DNA from: Proteles cristata cristata
Taxonomy: Eukaryota; Chordata; Mammalia; Carnivora; Hyaenidae
NCBI GenBank assembly: GCA_017311185.1
Contig: JAESUZ010000982.1
Span: forward strand, 186,001-250,000
Length of the DNA: 64,000 nt
Reading direction: 5' to 3'
Of the stretch, positions 23,706-34,345 are shown one piece after another. Position 1 is the first letter of the stretch. Each line of letters opens with the position of its first letter. The translations under genes and the position numbers were made by a program. A model generated the notes under the pieces. It had not been told where the DNA came from, searched no databases, and saw only the letters and a list, made by a program, of their open reading frames with translations.

Positions 23706-23894
23706 TCTCAATGTACAAGTGGTCCCAAATTATTTTGTGCCTATTTGCAAAATGCACTCAATCCTTAATGACTCCACAGGTCTCTATTATTACGTTACTA
23801 GTTTCAGAAGTGATATCCACAATCTTGGCATTTAAATCCTATCTTCCTGAAAATGAGGTTACTCAGGTATAGCTCATTGAGTAAAAGGAGCATT

Positions 23895-24500
23895 CACCTG
23901 GGTCTTATTAAAAGAGGAGGTAGGTGGGTTCCGTGCAGTGGGAGTGTCCCAGCTGTTTTAGGAGGCCTCTCCCTTGAGCACAGGCAGATCCTGCAGTTTC
24001 TGACGGTGTCTTGGCTACCACGTGTGGATAGGCGTGCGTCTCAGAAGCGGGTGCAGATGCGTGGATGGCGCCAGAGATCCCCGAGGTTCGAGGTAAGGTG
24101 GAAGGCTCACATGTGTCTTTGGCCTTGGGAGCACCAGAAGTGGAGGATGGGGGCAGCGGCTGCGTCCCTGGCGCCTTGCTCAAGAGGCAAAATGGCCTAG
24201 GTTCTGGATTATGTTTCCTGGGCCAAGGACGCAGTGGGTGCCGCACAGGCTGTGATGGTCGAGGCCCAACTCAGGCCATTTGGGTTGGGGAGCCAGGCCC
24301 TGGGTCCCCACAGAGTCTAGATGTTTGGCAGGTACCCTAGAGGCTCCCCCGACCTTTGGGAAAGCTAACTGCTTCTTACAGCTTTGCTTGTAGGCCTTGC
24401 TTAGGCCTTTGTTGGCTACCTGGCAAGCTGCAGGGTGGGCTAGAGTGACTTGATACAAGTGTGGAGTGGGGTCAGGCCCTATCGGCACCCCTACAGTGAT
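23895..24500. other. GC-rich, CpG-bearing island, unassigned
   Basis: Clearly richer in G+C and CpG than anything outside the SINEs and L1 5'UTRs. Overlapping frames of 90-115 codons are open on both strands, as expected in GC-rich DNA, and none is recognised. GAGGTAAGG at about 24088 would fit a splice donor. It could be part of an ancient retroelement continuing from 23340-23880, a pseudogene, or a regulatory element. No function is claimed. Confidence 0.4.
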
Positions 24501-24724
24501 GGAAGGTGATATGAGACAAGGGAGACTATTTAGGATTAATATTACAAACTCAGTATTTGGAAATAAATCCTCATTACCCTGAGGAGTAAGGAAAATGTGC
24601 TAGAACACACAGTGGTTGAAACACTTTAGTCTTAACATTTACATCTATTGAGGGTGGGAGTAATGCCATTGGAAATTCACAGGACATTAAAAGTAGTAAA
24701 GCACCCAAGAGCTCACTGACAGCA

Positions 24725-25050
24725 GGCCATTTTATAGTGGAGGAAACCATGACCCAAAACTCAGAAATGGCCTGCCCCAGGTTAGGTGATTAGTTTAATA
24801 GGTATATTGGGTCTGCAGTTGAGGGTTTGGCAGTTTTGGTATAGGGGTTAAGGTTAGCCCTGGTTCAAATCTTTCACTGGCCATTTGCTTCTCTGTGTTC
24901 TTTGGCAGTTATTTAACCGTTGTGCCCAGTTCTCCCCCAAATAATGGTTATGTTACCTGATGGAGTTATTTGAATTAAGATCCGTATAAAATAAAACAGG
25001 GAAGTCTGATACTTCATAGTTGCTGGACAAATTGCAAGAAATTATTATCA
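24725..25050 (+). repeat. MIR (mammalian-wide SINE) fragments
   Basis: CATTTTATAGTGGAGGAAACC (24728-24750) matches the MIR 'CATTTTACAGATGAGGAAAC' block. Then GGTTCAAATCTTTCACTGGC.. to GGAGTTATTTGAATTAAGAT (24858-24982) follows the other half of a MIR. There are probably two degraded copies. Confidence 0.7.
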
Positions 25051-25755
25051 TCTAAATGCTGTCAGTGCACTAAGCTGACTTGCTGGTGTTTGAGCTGGTT
25101 AAGTCACATTCATAGCAATGAGAGCAAGAAAGTGGATCTTGTGGGTTAACTGCTGGGCACGACACAGGTGAATGCTGCCTGAGGGAAGTTAAATTGAACT
25201 GTTAAAAGCTTGGGAGGACAAAGGTGAACCACAGTTAAAGCTCTTTACCTCTAATTTAGGAAATGGAACCTTTTGCTTAAGTTTTTTTAGTAAGTAGGTT
25301 TTTTTTTTTTTTTTTTTTAAGGGGAATGATTGTATTGATCTTCAAAAGTATTCCAACTTGGTTTTTTTTCCAGCATTCTTTGAGAGTCATGAATAGAATT
25401 ACTGTCATGTTCTGCATTTGTTATAGTTATACTTAGAGCAGAGGTAAAGCACTGTGTGGGAGTTCTTTTGAACCAGCCAGGGTATGCAAGTAAACAAACC
25501 AGAACATGAGAAAGCTAGAGTGAACCATGTTATTAGCAGGAATGTCACACAGCAAACAGATTTTCTATCTTATCTGAAAACAGGTGTTAGAATGCCTCCC
25601 CGCCTTACTGTCTTAACTGGAAATTTTAGCACATTGTTTTCCAAGGACCGGGAGAATTGATGCTCCAGTTTTAGCAATCCTGCTATGCCTATGCTTTCAG
25701 CTACAGAGTTCACTTTGTCCTGCAAGGTGTGTTAAGAGAATGAAGTGTCAGTTGA
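25051..25755. other. Mostly unassigned DNA with a poly-T run
   Basis: Contains T20 at about 25299-25318 of unknown origin. There is no repeat family or gene I can name. Confidence 0.45.
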
Positions 25756-25759
25756 GAAC

Positions 25760-26170
25760 ATAAATGCAGGCTCAAGAGACTTGACTTCTGGACCCAGTAT
25801 CGTAACTATTTTATGAACTACTTTGGTTGCCACATCTTTAAAATGGGAAGGAGAAGGGGTGCCTGGGTAGCTCAGTCAGTTAAGCATCCAACTTCAGCTC
25901 AGATCATGATCTCACAGTTTGTGGGTTCGAGCCCCGTGTCGAGCTCTGTGCTGACAGCTAGCTCAGAGCCTGGAGCCTGCTTTGGATTCTGTGTCTCCTT
26001 CTTTCTCTCTGCCCCTCTCTCTCAAAAATAAACATTAAACAAAAATTAACATGGAAATAAGAACTCTCCTGAATACCTTACCATTAGGGGGCAATAGGGA
26101 AGGATAAATAAGATGTGAACATGAAACTCCTTTAAAAGTGTACTGAATTGTGAAAAGAGCATTGGCAGCT
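25760..26170 (+). repeat. MIR split by a SINE
   Basis: CTCAAGAGACTTGACTTCTG through CCACATCTTTAAAATGGGAA (25772-25852) follows the MIR consensus. The right half resumes after the SINE (26046-26165, AATAAGATGTGAACATG..). A CAN-SINE at 25856-26045 separates the halves. Confidence 0.7.
25856..26045 (+). mobile_element. CAN-SINE inserted in a MIR
   Basis: Head GGTGCCTGGGTAGCTCAG, intact B-box GGTTCGAGCCC, CTGACAGCTAGCTCAGAGCC with a 4-bp duplication, and a short CT tract and tail. An imperfect TSD, TTAAAATGGGAAGGAGA and TTAACATGGAAATAAGA, lies at 25838-25854 and 26046-26062. Confidence 0.93.
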
Positions 26171-26760
26171 CATAACAACTCCTAGGAAATAATAAAGGTG
26201 TTCAACACCTACAGGTTACTGTAGAACTTTGTCACGAAAGTGCTGCTTCAATGCTTTATTAATACAACAAAGCACTTTCAAATTAAGCTTAACTGTTCAT
26301 TGTGAAACTTATCTGCAGAGCTTTTCAAAGAATTTAAAGAAATCTCAGCATTATGTTTTGAGTATTCACATCTTAAATCTATTGAGTTCATTGGAAAAAA
26401 GTGCTATGGAAAAATTGATTCTTATGTTCCTGTCAATGAAAAACCAAATTCGAAATTGTAAACAAGGAAAATCTATTTTTAAGTGGATTAGTATTTACAA
26501 TAAAGATCACTTTGAATTCTATGTACTCCCCTTACCCCCTTTTTAATGCTTTTGTTTACTTGATGCACCTGTAGTGAAATCAAAAGGTACAACAAAGTGA
26601 CAGTAAAATGGTTTATTGGTGGCTGGAATCAAATTCCTTTTAATTGGTTATTTTTCAATCTGAGACTTATAATTTTTATTTGCCTTAAAACTAAACATTT
26701 TTTAAACCATTAAATTATAAGTGGTATTATTGGGCAATGCACATAGCAAAATCACTGCTA
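26171..26760. other. Unassigned AT-rich DNA
   Basis: Holds a 105-codon plus-strand frame (26229-26546), the longest in non-repeat sequence. The protein has no recognisable domain, codon use looks like background, and there is no promoter or splice context. I treat it as chance. Confidence 0.5.
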
Positions 26761-26764
26761 ATTC

Positions 26765-27125
26765 TGTAAGCCAGGCACTGTCATAAGCATTTTATATGTA
26801 TTTTGTTTATACAACAACTCTAAGAAGTAGGCAGTGTTATTACTCTCATTTTAGAAATAAAGAAATTTTATTTCTAAAGAAATAAAGGTTCAGAGTATTA
26901 ACCTCTGAGGCCCAGAGGTTAATAATTCACCCAGTGTGCCAATTTATTAAGTACATGGGGAGGCACTGTGATTCCTGAGTTCCTGTTCATAAACAGTACC
27001 ATATGTCTAACTGAGACCTTGGACAGGTTTTGTAATTCATCCTAGTTTTAGTTTTTAGATTATAGAACCTCCTGAGGTTCTTGTGAGGATTAAATTAGAC
27101 AACCTAAGGAATATAGAACACAGAA
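26765..27125 (+). repeat. Two MIR copies in tandem
   Basis: First copy: GCCAGGCACTGTCATAAGCA.. then ACAACTCTAAGAAGTAGGCA and the 'CATTTTAGAAATAAAGAAA' block (26772-26945). Second: GAGACCTTGGACAGGTTTTG.. to GGTTCTTGTGAGGATTAAAT (27013-27094). Both are in consensus orientation. Confidence 0.82.
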
Positions 27126-27454
27126 GACTTAAAATTATAAAAGGATATGTTAACAGAGGAATGGCTAGCCTACATGAGGCAAAGGCTGCCTCATTTATTT
27201 TTATTACACTACCTATTTTTAAGATCACTTATTTTGAACAACCAAGAACAATAGCTGGATCATTTCTTTTGTTCTTCTAAGTTCTCATGAATTAAAAGGA
27301 TTAGAGTTGTAATTTCCTACCTTCTTTTAAGGGACAAGGTCCCACAAAGAAAAGCCCAGAACCAAACATCTTCACTGGTGAACCCTACCAAATACTTAGG
27401 GAAGAATGAACACCAACCCTTTACAAACTCTTAAAAAAAAAAAAAAAAGAAGTG

Positions 27455-27671
27455 AGGGGTGCCTGGGTGGCTTAGTCGGTTAAGAGTCCGACTTTCGCTT
27501 GGGTCATGATCTCACGACTCGTGGGTTCGAGCCCCGCGTCAGGCTCTGTGCTGACTGCCAGCTCAGAGCCTGGAGCCTATTTCAGAGTCTGTGTCTCCCT
27601 CTTTCTTTGACCCTCCCCTGCTCACGCTGTCTTCCTCTCTCTCTCCTAGAAATAAATTAAAAAAAAAAAAA
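27455..27671 (+). mobile_element. Young-subfamily CAN-SINE
   Basis: Carries the subfamily marks GGCTTAGTCGGTTAAG, GACTTTCGCTTGGGTCATG, GACTGCCAGCTCAGAGCC and CCTAGAAATAAAT. Preceded by an A16 run (27433-27448). Flanking repeat is weak (AAGTGAG / AAGTGGG), so exact TSD is unclear. Confidence 0.93.
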
Positions 27672-27674
27672 GTG

Positions 27675-27840
27675 GGTATTGTTGACAATGCTGCTATAAA
27701 CATTAGGTGCATGTGTCCCTTAGAGTCTGTATTTTTGTGTTCTTTGGGTCAATACCTAGTAATTCTGGATTGTAGGATAGTACTACTTAAAACTTTTTGA
27801 GGAACCTCCATACTTTCTTCCAGAGTGGCTGCACCAGTTT
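27675..27840 (-). mobile_element. Short L1 ORF2 3' fragment, minus strand
   Basis: TATTGTTGACAATGCTGCTAT.., GGTGCATGTGTCCCTTAGAG.. and AGAGTGGCTGCACCAGTTT are the antisense of the L1 ORF2 C-terminal region, as also seen at 2460-2615. It lacks the L1 3' terminus, unusual for a simple insertion. Confidence 0.88.
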
Positions 27841-28319
27841 GAAACTAAAAACAAAACCAAACAAACAACAGAAGCAGGACCACCCCTCTGGCTCGTTCTA
27901 GGAAGCCAATATTAATACTGATACCAAAACCAGGCAAAGACTTTATGATAAAATATAACCAAAGACCAATATCTCTTATAAAATAGGCTTTACTTGAAAA
28001 TATATAATAAAAAAGTTTAATTTAATAAAAATGAATGAGCCTCTATTTGTTTTAAATATCTTTTTTTTCTAAATGGACCCTTACTGAAGATAAAGTTTAT
28101 GCCTTTGGGAAGTAACAAATTTAATATTTACTTAGTGTATGCCCATTATAATTGTCTAGATTTGCTAAAACTCAATGAAAAATGAGTCAGTTTCAGTTAA
28201 ATAGAATATTTTGTATTTGGTTGAAATCTTGTGTAAATTATTAAAAGTGGATAGTAAAATGGACTGTCCTTTAGGGTATACTCTGGAAACAAGTATTATT
28301 AACCAGAAGTAGAGTAAAA

Positions 28320-29590
28320 TCTTCATCCTTTCACAGTTCCTGACTTAGTCTGTCAATAGTTGTCCATTTGTCTATTTCTCTTTTTATTTTCATCAATTTT
28401 TGCTTTATACATTTGTGCTTATAATTTATATGCATATTCTGAATTGTTACATCTTCCAGAAGCGTTAACCTTTTGTCACTAGGCATTCTCCCTTTTTAAA
28501 AAACTTATGTTTATTAAAATGTGCATTGTCTATCAACCAATACATGGTACTTTTCTTTTTGTATTTTCATATTGTACATTTTTTAATACTTTCAACTTAA
28601 TCTTTGAATATGTGTATTTCTTTTTTTTTTGGCTTTTTTGAAGTATAATTAACAAAATTATAAGACATGTAAGATGCATTGTGATGATTTGATATATGTA
28701 AACATTGTAAAAAGATTTATCACACCATGTTAATTCTCATATCCATATCCATCATCTCACATATTAACCTGTTTTGTGTGTATGGGGGGAACATTTAAGT
28801 TCTACTCTCTTAGCATATATCAGTTATACAATACAGTGTTATCAATTATAGTCACCATGTTTTTCATTAGATTCTCAAACTTTATTCATCTTATAACTGA
28901 AAGAATTTTACTCTTTACCAAACTCTCCTAGTTTCCCAACCCACCTCCTGGCAACCACATTTCTACTCTCTGTTGCTATGTTTTTACCTTTTTTTTTTTT
29001 TTTTTAGATTCTACATATAAGTGATACCATGCAGTATTTGTCTTCTGTAACTTGTTTCACTTAGCATTGTAATATCCTTGTAGTTGAGTATTTTATTTGT
29101 CCAAACTGACTTTGTCTTTTAGTTGAAGTTTATACTGTTTATACTTAATTTAATCATCTATATAGCAGGGTTAATGTTATTTATTTATCTGTATAGTAGG
29201 GTTAATATCTACAATTATCTTGTACTGTCATAATATATGTATTCTATTTGCTCCACCTATTCAATGTTTCCTTCTTCATTGTTTTTTCTTTTTATTTTGG
29301 TCAACAAATACCTTTTTAAATTTTCTCATTCCTTTCCTATTTGATCATCTCCCTTACTTATAAATTTTCCATTACATTTATAATTAGTATTCTTGGGACA
29401 CCTGTGTGGCTCAGTCAGTTAGGCAACCAACTCCTGATTTCAGCTCAGATCATCATGGCATGGGTGTGGGATCAAGCTCCCCACATTTACCATGTGTTCA
29501 GGATTCTCTCCCTCTCTCTGCCCCTTTCCCATGCTCACTCTCTCTCAGAATAAACATAAAACCACAAATATTTATAATTAGTGTTTTTGT
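28320..29590 (-). mobile_element. Ancient L1M, antisense, with a nested L1M 3' end
   Basis: 28370-28490 (TTTATTTTCATCAATTTTTGC, TGAATTGTTACATCTTCC) and 29085-29376 read as antisense of an old L1 ORF2. Between them 28624-29082 is the 3' end of another L1M, also antisense (GAAGTATAATTAACAAAATTA.., CATGTTAATTCTCATATCC). A SINE at 29392-29570 follows. This is L1-in-L1 nesting; exact subfamilies are not assigned. Confidence 0.65.
29392..29570 (+). mobile_element. Older CAN-SINE
   Basis: Head GGGACACCTGTGTGGCTCAG, strongly diverged middle, and short CT tract and tail. The TSD is TTTATAATTAGTATT (29377-29391) and TTTATAATTAGTGTT (29571-29585). Confidence 0.92.
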
Positions 29591-29599
29591 TTAATAGTG

Positions 29600-30597
29600 A
29601 AACTTAAAAAATATCTCTGTATTGAATGTAATTTTTAGCTTTTGGATATCACATATTTATAAGATCTACTTTTCTACTTATAGTCAAAAGCTTATTAAAA
29701 GGATGTAAGGATTTCTACTTAAATGACACAAGGACATGATATTCTTCAGAAATTAGAGGTACCTATGAACAATTTTCCATTGAATATGATTCATCAATTG
29801 CATATGAGTTTAATTGAATATAAATTGTTGGATCTTATAATTTCAATATGATTTCAAATGTTATTGACTCATTGACATAACTTTTAATATTGGTTTTTAG
29901 TTATTATACCTAATTTCTTGTTTAAAATAGGATAATTATACCTCCAAAAATTGTGGAAATAACATATTAAGGACTTGCAGGTGTCACTTATCAAAATTTA
30001 TATCTTTTGTACCCATAAAGTCTAAGTCAACTTTAATCTGACTTTTTAAAATATTTTTAAGGAAGAGAATAAAAGGATAAAAACTAAATGTTCTACCTAC
30101 ATAAAAAAATAATGTTACAAACATTAAATCTGTCACAGTTGGAAACACACTTGTGGGAGGAACACTTAGAATATAGTTACACAGACAGTTTCCTTTTTTT
30201 AGTTTAGGTCGAGTTTTTATGAGAATGATGTTCGTAAAAGAGCCAATGAGCCAATAAATGGCACTTATGGATGATCAAATACGATAGTGAAGGCAAGGTA
30301 TTTGATTACCTTAAAAGTTACTCTCCAACACACTGGCCATTTCTTCTACAATAGGAGTTCATGTAGATTTGATAGTGAATATTTTTTTAACCACATGACA
30401 GGCATAAACTTCACGTTTTCATTTTGATTACTACTCTGTCTAGATCCTTCCTGTTTAAAATGTAATGCATAGAATCAGCACTGTCATCATCTGGGAGTAT
30501 ATCAGAAATGAAAGTATTAAGTTTTGTCTCCGACATACTGAATTAGATAATACACTTTAATATCAGCAAATGATTTTTAATGGCCATTACAATATTA
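29600..30597. other. Unassigned AT-rich DNA
   Basis: No repeat family or gene recognised with confidence; the first 100 bp might continue the old L1. Confidence 0.45.
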
Positions 30598-30611
30598 GAA
30601 ATACTGGTCTA

Positions 30612-30764
30612 GAAGTGCCCCCGAGTGGCTTAGTCAGTTTAGTCTCCAACTTCATCTCAAGTCATGATCCCGCAGTTCATGGGTTCAAGCCCTATATCGG
30701 GCTCTGTGCTGGCAGCTCAGAGCCTGGAGCCTTCTTTCCATTCTGACTCCCTCCTATCTGCTCC

Positions 30765-30814
<50 letters not shown>

Positions 30815-30877
30815 CCCGCCCCCACCCTTCCTTCCTCCCTCCCTCAAACAAACAAACAAAAAAAACACTTAAAAATG
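30612..30877 (+). mobile_element. CAN-SINE with expanded (CT)n
   Basis: Complete SINE with a long (CT)n expansion at about 30768-30814, then CCTTCCTTCCTCCCTCCCTC and an (AAAC)n tail. The TSD is AAATACTGGTCT (ending 30611) and AAAGTACTGGTCT (from 30878). Confidence 0.95.
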
Positions 30878-30892
30878 AAAAGTACTGGTCTG

Positions 30893-31723
30893 GATAATTA
30901 AAAATTTTCTCAAAACACTGAAAAGGAAGAACATAAAAATAATCGATATTTGAACATTGAACAAAATTTAAAAAAAATTGAGACCCATTTTTTAAATTTT
31001 CTTATCTGAAATCTGATGCTCATAATATAATCCCTTAATTTTTAAATAAGTTTTAGAAAAGCAAATACATAAAATATACATCCACCTACAAGTAAATAAC
31101 CAAAACCAGGAAAAGCACATGAAAGTTACATAGCAATACATTTAATGTTTTAATTACATATTATCATAATGTTGTCCTTTTCAGAAATCTTTGGAATTCT
31201 TAAGCCAAGTGAGATAAAATTTCAAAAATATAAATTCATTTTCATTGCAATGTAAGTATGTCATTTACTTAAGATTCAAAACATTTATAAAGAGTTATTG
31301 AAACCATGTGTGTGATTTTCGCAATCTCTTTAGGGGAAAAAACGACTTCACATTACTCTTAAAATGTGTCACATGTTTTATGTATACCCAGGGCTGATAT
31401 TCAGCCAGTAAGCCGTACTTACAGCCAGTGTATAAATGGTTGTTCATTTTTCATGCCAAACCTGCTGCACTTCTGTTTTTAGGGAAAAGGAACTCCCCCT
31501 CGCTTTTTTTTTTTTTTAATCCAACTCCTTTCAAATTGCCTTTCCCCTTCCTATTTTCTGTGTAAAATGTTACTGATCTATTCCTATTAGAATATACACT
31601 TTATGAGGGGAAATATTTTTCTGTTATCGTTAGTACTATAACCTTATGGCTTTCAATGACTATTACTTGAATGAAGAAAATGTTTCCATCAATAATTGGT
31701 TTATAACAAACTCAACATTGAAG
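30893..31723. other. Unique AT-rich DNA, no feature seen
   Basis: Nothing recognisable. Confidence 0.5.
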
Positions 31724-31875
31724 TGAGTTTGAGCCCCACATTAACTCTGTGCTGACAGTTCAGAGCCTGGAGCCTTCTTTGGATTCTGTGTCTGCCTCTT
31801 TCTCTTGGCCCTTAAACTGCTCTCCCTCTCTCCGTCAAAGAGAGTTGGAAATGTTTAAATAAACATTTAAAACAT
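31724..31875 (+). mobile_element. 5'-truncated CAN-SINE
   Basis: Begins at the B-box region (GTTTGAGCCCCACATTAAC), continues with CTGACAGTTCAGAGCCTGG, CT tract and a degraded AAATAAACATTTAAAAC tail. The A-box head is missing. No clear TSD. Confidence 0.88.
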
Positions 31876-32925
31876 AAAGTAAACTCTATGCTTATGTGTT
31901 ATCTTATTAATATAATGCTTTTAGAAAGATATATATTCATGCTCTAATTTATTTCAACTGTTGGCAAGTATTAAATATTTTTTCAGTTTATAAAGCAGAA
32001 ATATTTTTTTCTGTATAGCAAAAAAAATTATTGACAAAGCTCTAACTATAGGAAAATGGTTAAAAATCTGTAGCTTACTAACAAAGACTAATTTATGTGA
32101 CTAATTATGACTATGGCAAGCGTAGGAAATGTATATGCTATTAAGTTAAGAATGTAAAATTGCAGTAAGCATAAATACATGCACATGCAAGTATGTGTAT
32201 TTATGTATATTCAAATAAATACAAAATTGAAATAGAGATGATAAGTGTGCTCATTTTAATTTCTTTAATGACACTGCTATACTGATGAAAATGAATAGAG
32301 GTGGCAACTGGAAGGGGGCATATTTGTAAGCTAAATAGTAAAATTAGGATTGTTGTAAATCATGTGTGTATGAAAACATTTAGCTGAGAAAATTTAATCT
32401 GAAAGAAATGAGAATTATATAGAAAATAGGAGTCCGATAGCCATTCTCAAGCATTGAAAAGCTAACAACGGGAAAAAAGGACTAGACCAATAGAAAAGAG
32501 AAAAATTAAAGCCAAACTTTCTGGGAATCGGTATTAAGATGTTACTAACAGGGTAATTCTCCGTGCAGTGTAAAACTTTTAACTAAAATTTGTCTTTTAA
32601 AAAATAGAATGGACGGAAGTACTAAGTGCTCTGTAACTGGGTGTATTCTGTCTCTGGATTATCCTTGCATCGCAGGTTTACAGCACAGATTCTCTCATTG
32701 CATTTGCGAGAAGTTGGGTCCAAAATCTATCAACTTATAGTTCTGTATTTTTGCTGGCACTTGCCCTTAGTTTTGGACAAAAGATCTCTGGAGCTGTAGA
32801 AAGACTTGCAGATTGTATAAACAAATTTAATGACCTGCAGGAAATTGGACAACAAAAAGTTTATCAAATTTTACAATGGAAAGGAAGTTTTTAGATCATT
32901 TCAACCAATCCCATAATTCTATAAG
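31876..32925. other. Unassigned AT-rich DNA
   Basis: A plus-strand open stretch of about 87 codons without ATG runs from about 32632 to 32895 after a polypyrimidine-AG-like CATCGCAG. I see no family match. It may be a conserved non-coding or chance frame. Confidence 0.4.
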
Positions 32926-32938
32926 AAGTGAAAGTGAG

Positions 32939-33179
32939 GGGACGCCTGGGTGGCTCAGTAGGTTAAGCGTCGAACTTCGGTTCAGGTCATGATCTCACGG
33001 TTATTCACGGTTAGTTGGGTTCGAGCCTCATGTCAGGCTCTGTGCTGACTGCCAGCTCAGAGCCTGGAGTCTGTTTCGGATTCTGTATCTCCCTCTCTCT
33101 CTCTGACCATCCCCTACTCACGCGCTCTCTCTCTCGCGCTCTCTCTCTCTCTCACAGAAATAAGTAAAACTTTTTTTTT
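32939..33179 (+). mobile_element. CAN-SINE with a B-arm duplication
   Basis: Full SINE with a perfect 13-bp TSD, AAGTGAAAGTGAG (32926-32938 and 33180-33192). Just before the B-box the sequence TCACGGTTA is repeated (CACGGTTATTCACGGTTAG), lengthening the A-to-B-box distance by about 12-14 bp. The CT tract holds CGCG interruptions. Confidence 0.96.
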
Positions 33180-33192
33180 AAGTGAAAGTGAG

Positions 33193-34110
33193 ATTCCAAG
33201 ATGGTAAGTGTCCCTAAACTTGCTGTAGTCAACAGATGTTGTTGTCTGTCCAAAACCTGCTAATGGAAATTTTAAAACATCTGGCAAGAGAGACAAACTA
33301 TTTAATGGAGGTCTTCACTAACAGCTCTTCTAATCCTTAATTTCTATCCATGTATTAGTTTAAAACATTAGGAACCAAAGGACTCAGAACTTATTACCTC
33401 AGCATCCCACAGGTAAGCTTTCATGAATATAGTTAATTCAATAATCTCTTGAAGATTTTTCTCTTAAATAGGCTCTATGTCAGGCATGGTAGAAAAAGTC
33501 ATAAGTACAGGAGTCACAATGCTTTTCTTCATGTTTTATGGGGTCTAAACAAATGTCCAGGAATACAGATCTATAGAGAGTAATTTTAAGTGCTACGTGT
33601 ATTACCCAGTAAAATTATATGGCACTGCAATGTAACAAAGTCAGGTAACCTATTTAGTATTGGAAGTGAGGAGGGAGAAGAAAGTGTGAGAGAAAACTCA
33701 AGAGTGAAGATAAAACAAGTGGGCAAAGACTTACAAATTTTAGTGAGGGAAATCTATGAATTTATAAAACTCACCATTTTATAAATTGTATGAATTCCAC
33801 TTATACAGTCATGTTCCTCGGCAATATGCCCATGTTCCTAAGATAATGTCTAACATAGAGTGGATCCTTAATAAATGAATACATTTAATAGTATGATTTT
33901 TTTTTACTGAGAAAGGTATGCAAAACCGTATGTGTGTATATATAATCTATTTCTGCAGTTTCACTTTAAAAAAATTTTCTTCAGTTGAAGTTCATTTTTA
34001 TTTCACATGTCCATAATGGTGGCTATATCACATAAGCCATTCTTACGGTCCTCACATTCTTCAAGTTATGCCTTAGACCATTGAGTCATTGACACATACA
34101 TGCAGCTAAT
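33193..34110. other. Mostly unique DNA, possible MIR tail
   Basis: CTAACATAGAGTGGATCCTTAATAAATGAAT at about 33850-33880 resembles the 3' end of a MIR. Otherwise nothing is recognised. Confidence 0.4.
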
Positions 34111-34119
34111 GGAAAATCC

Positions 34120-34345
34120 ATTACCTGCTTTACCAGGCCCTTTAGATGCAATGACCATTTTTTGCTTTAACCCTATGTCGGACACCTACATTTATTCCTT
34201 GGTCTCATTTTCTAGTAAGGTTTATGCAACCTTCCCAATCTGGATCTTGCTGCCACCTCTGTGGCTATGCCCTAGAATTATGTCACAGTTCTACTCAGCC
34301 CACGGCTTATGCATCTTTCTGTTCCTATTCCTTGGATAGCTTCTA
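34120..34345 (+). repeat. Possible L2 fragment
   Basis: CTACTCAGCCCACGGCTTATG..CTGTTCCTATTCCTTGGATAG resembles the L2 consensus order (.. 'CAGGGCCTTTGCAC', 'CTGTTCCCTCTGCCTGGAA'). Divergence is high, so this is tentative. Confidence 0.4.

Larger units (their letters stand above)
27336..28000 (+). mobile_element. L1 ORF2 fragment (plus) split by SINE and a minus L1 piece
   Basis: Sense L1 ORF2 at 27345-27435 (AGCCCAGAACCAAACATCTTCACTGG, the PGPDGFTGE region) resumes at about 27868-28000 (ATACCAAAACCAGGCAAAGA, then CAGACCAATATC-like CCAATATCTCTTAT). Between them lie a SINE (27455-27671) and an oppositely oriented L1 3' ORF2 piece (27675-27840). The two outer parts are adjacent in L1, so the middle is a later insertion or rearrangement. 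Confidence 0.8.

Noticed and set aside
26229..26546. 105-codon plus-strand open frame in non-repeat DNA
   Set aside because: No recognised domain, background codon use, no promoter or splice context. Frames of this size occur several times by chance in 64 kb of AT-rich DNA.
32632..32895. About 87-codon open stretch after an acceptor-like CAG, without ATG
   Set aside because: No donor site or family similarity that I can see; a chance frame is the simpler explanation. Cross-species conservation would be needed to revive it.
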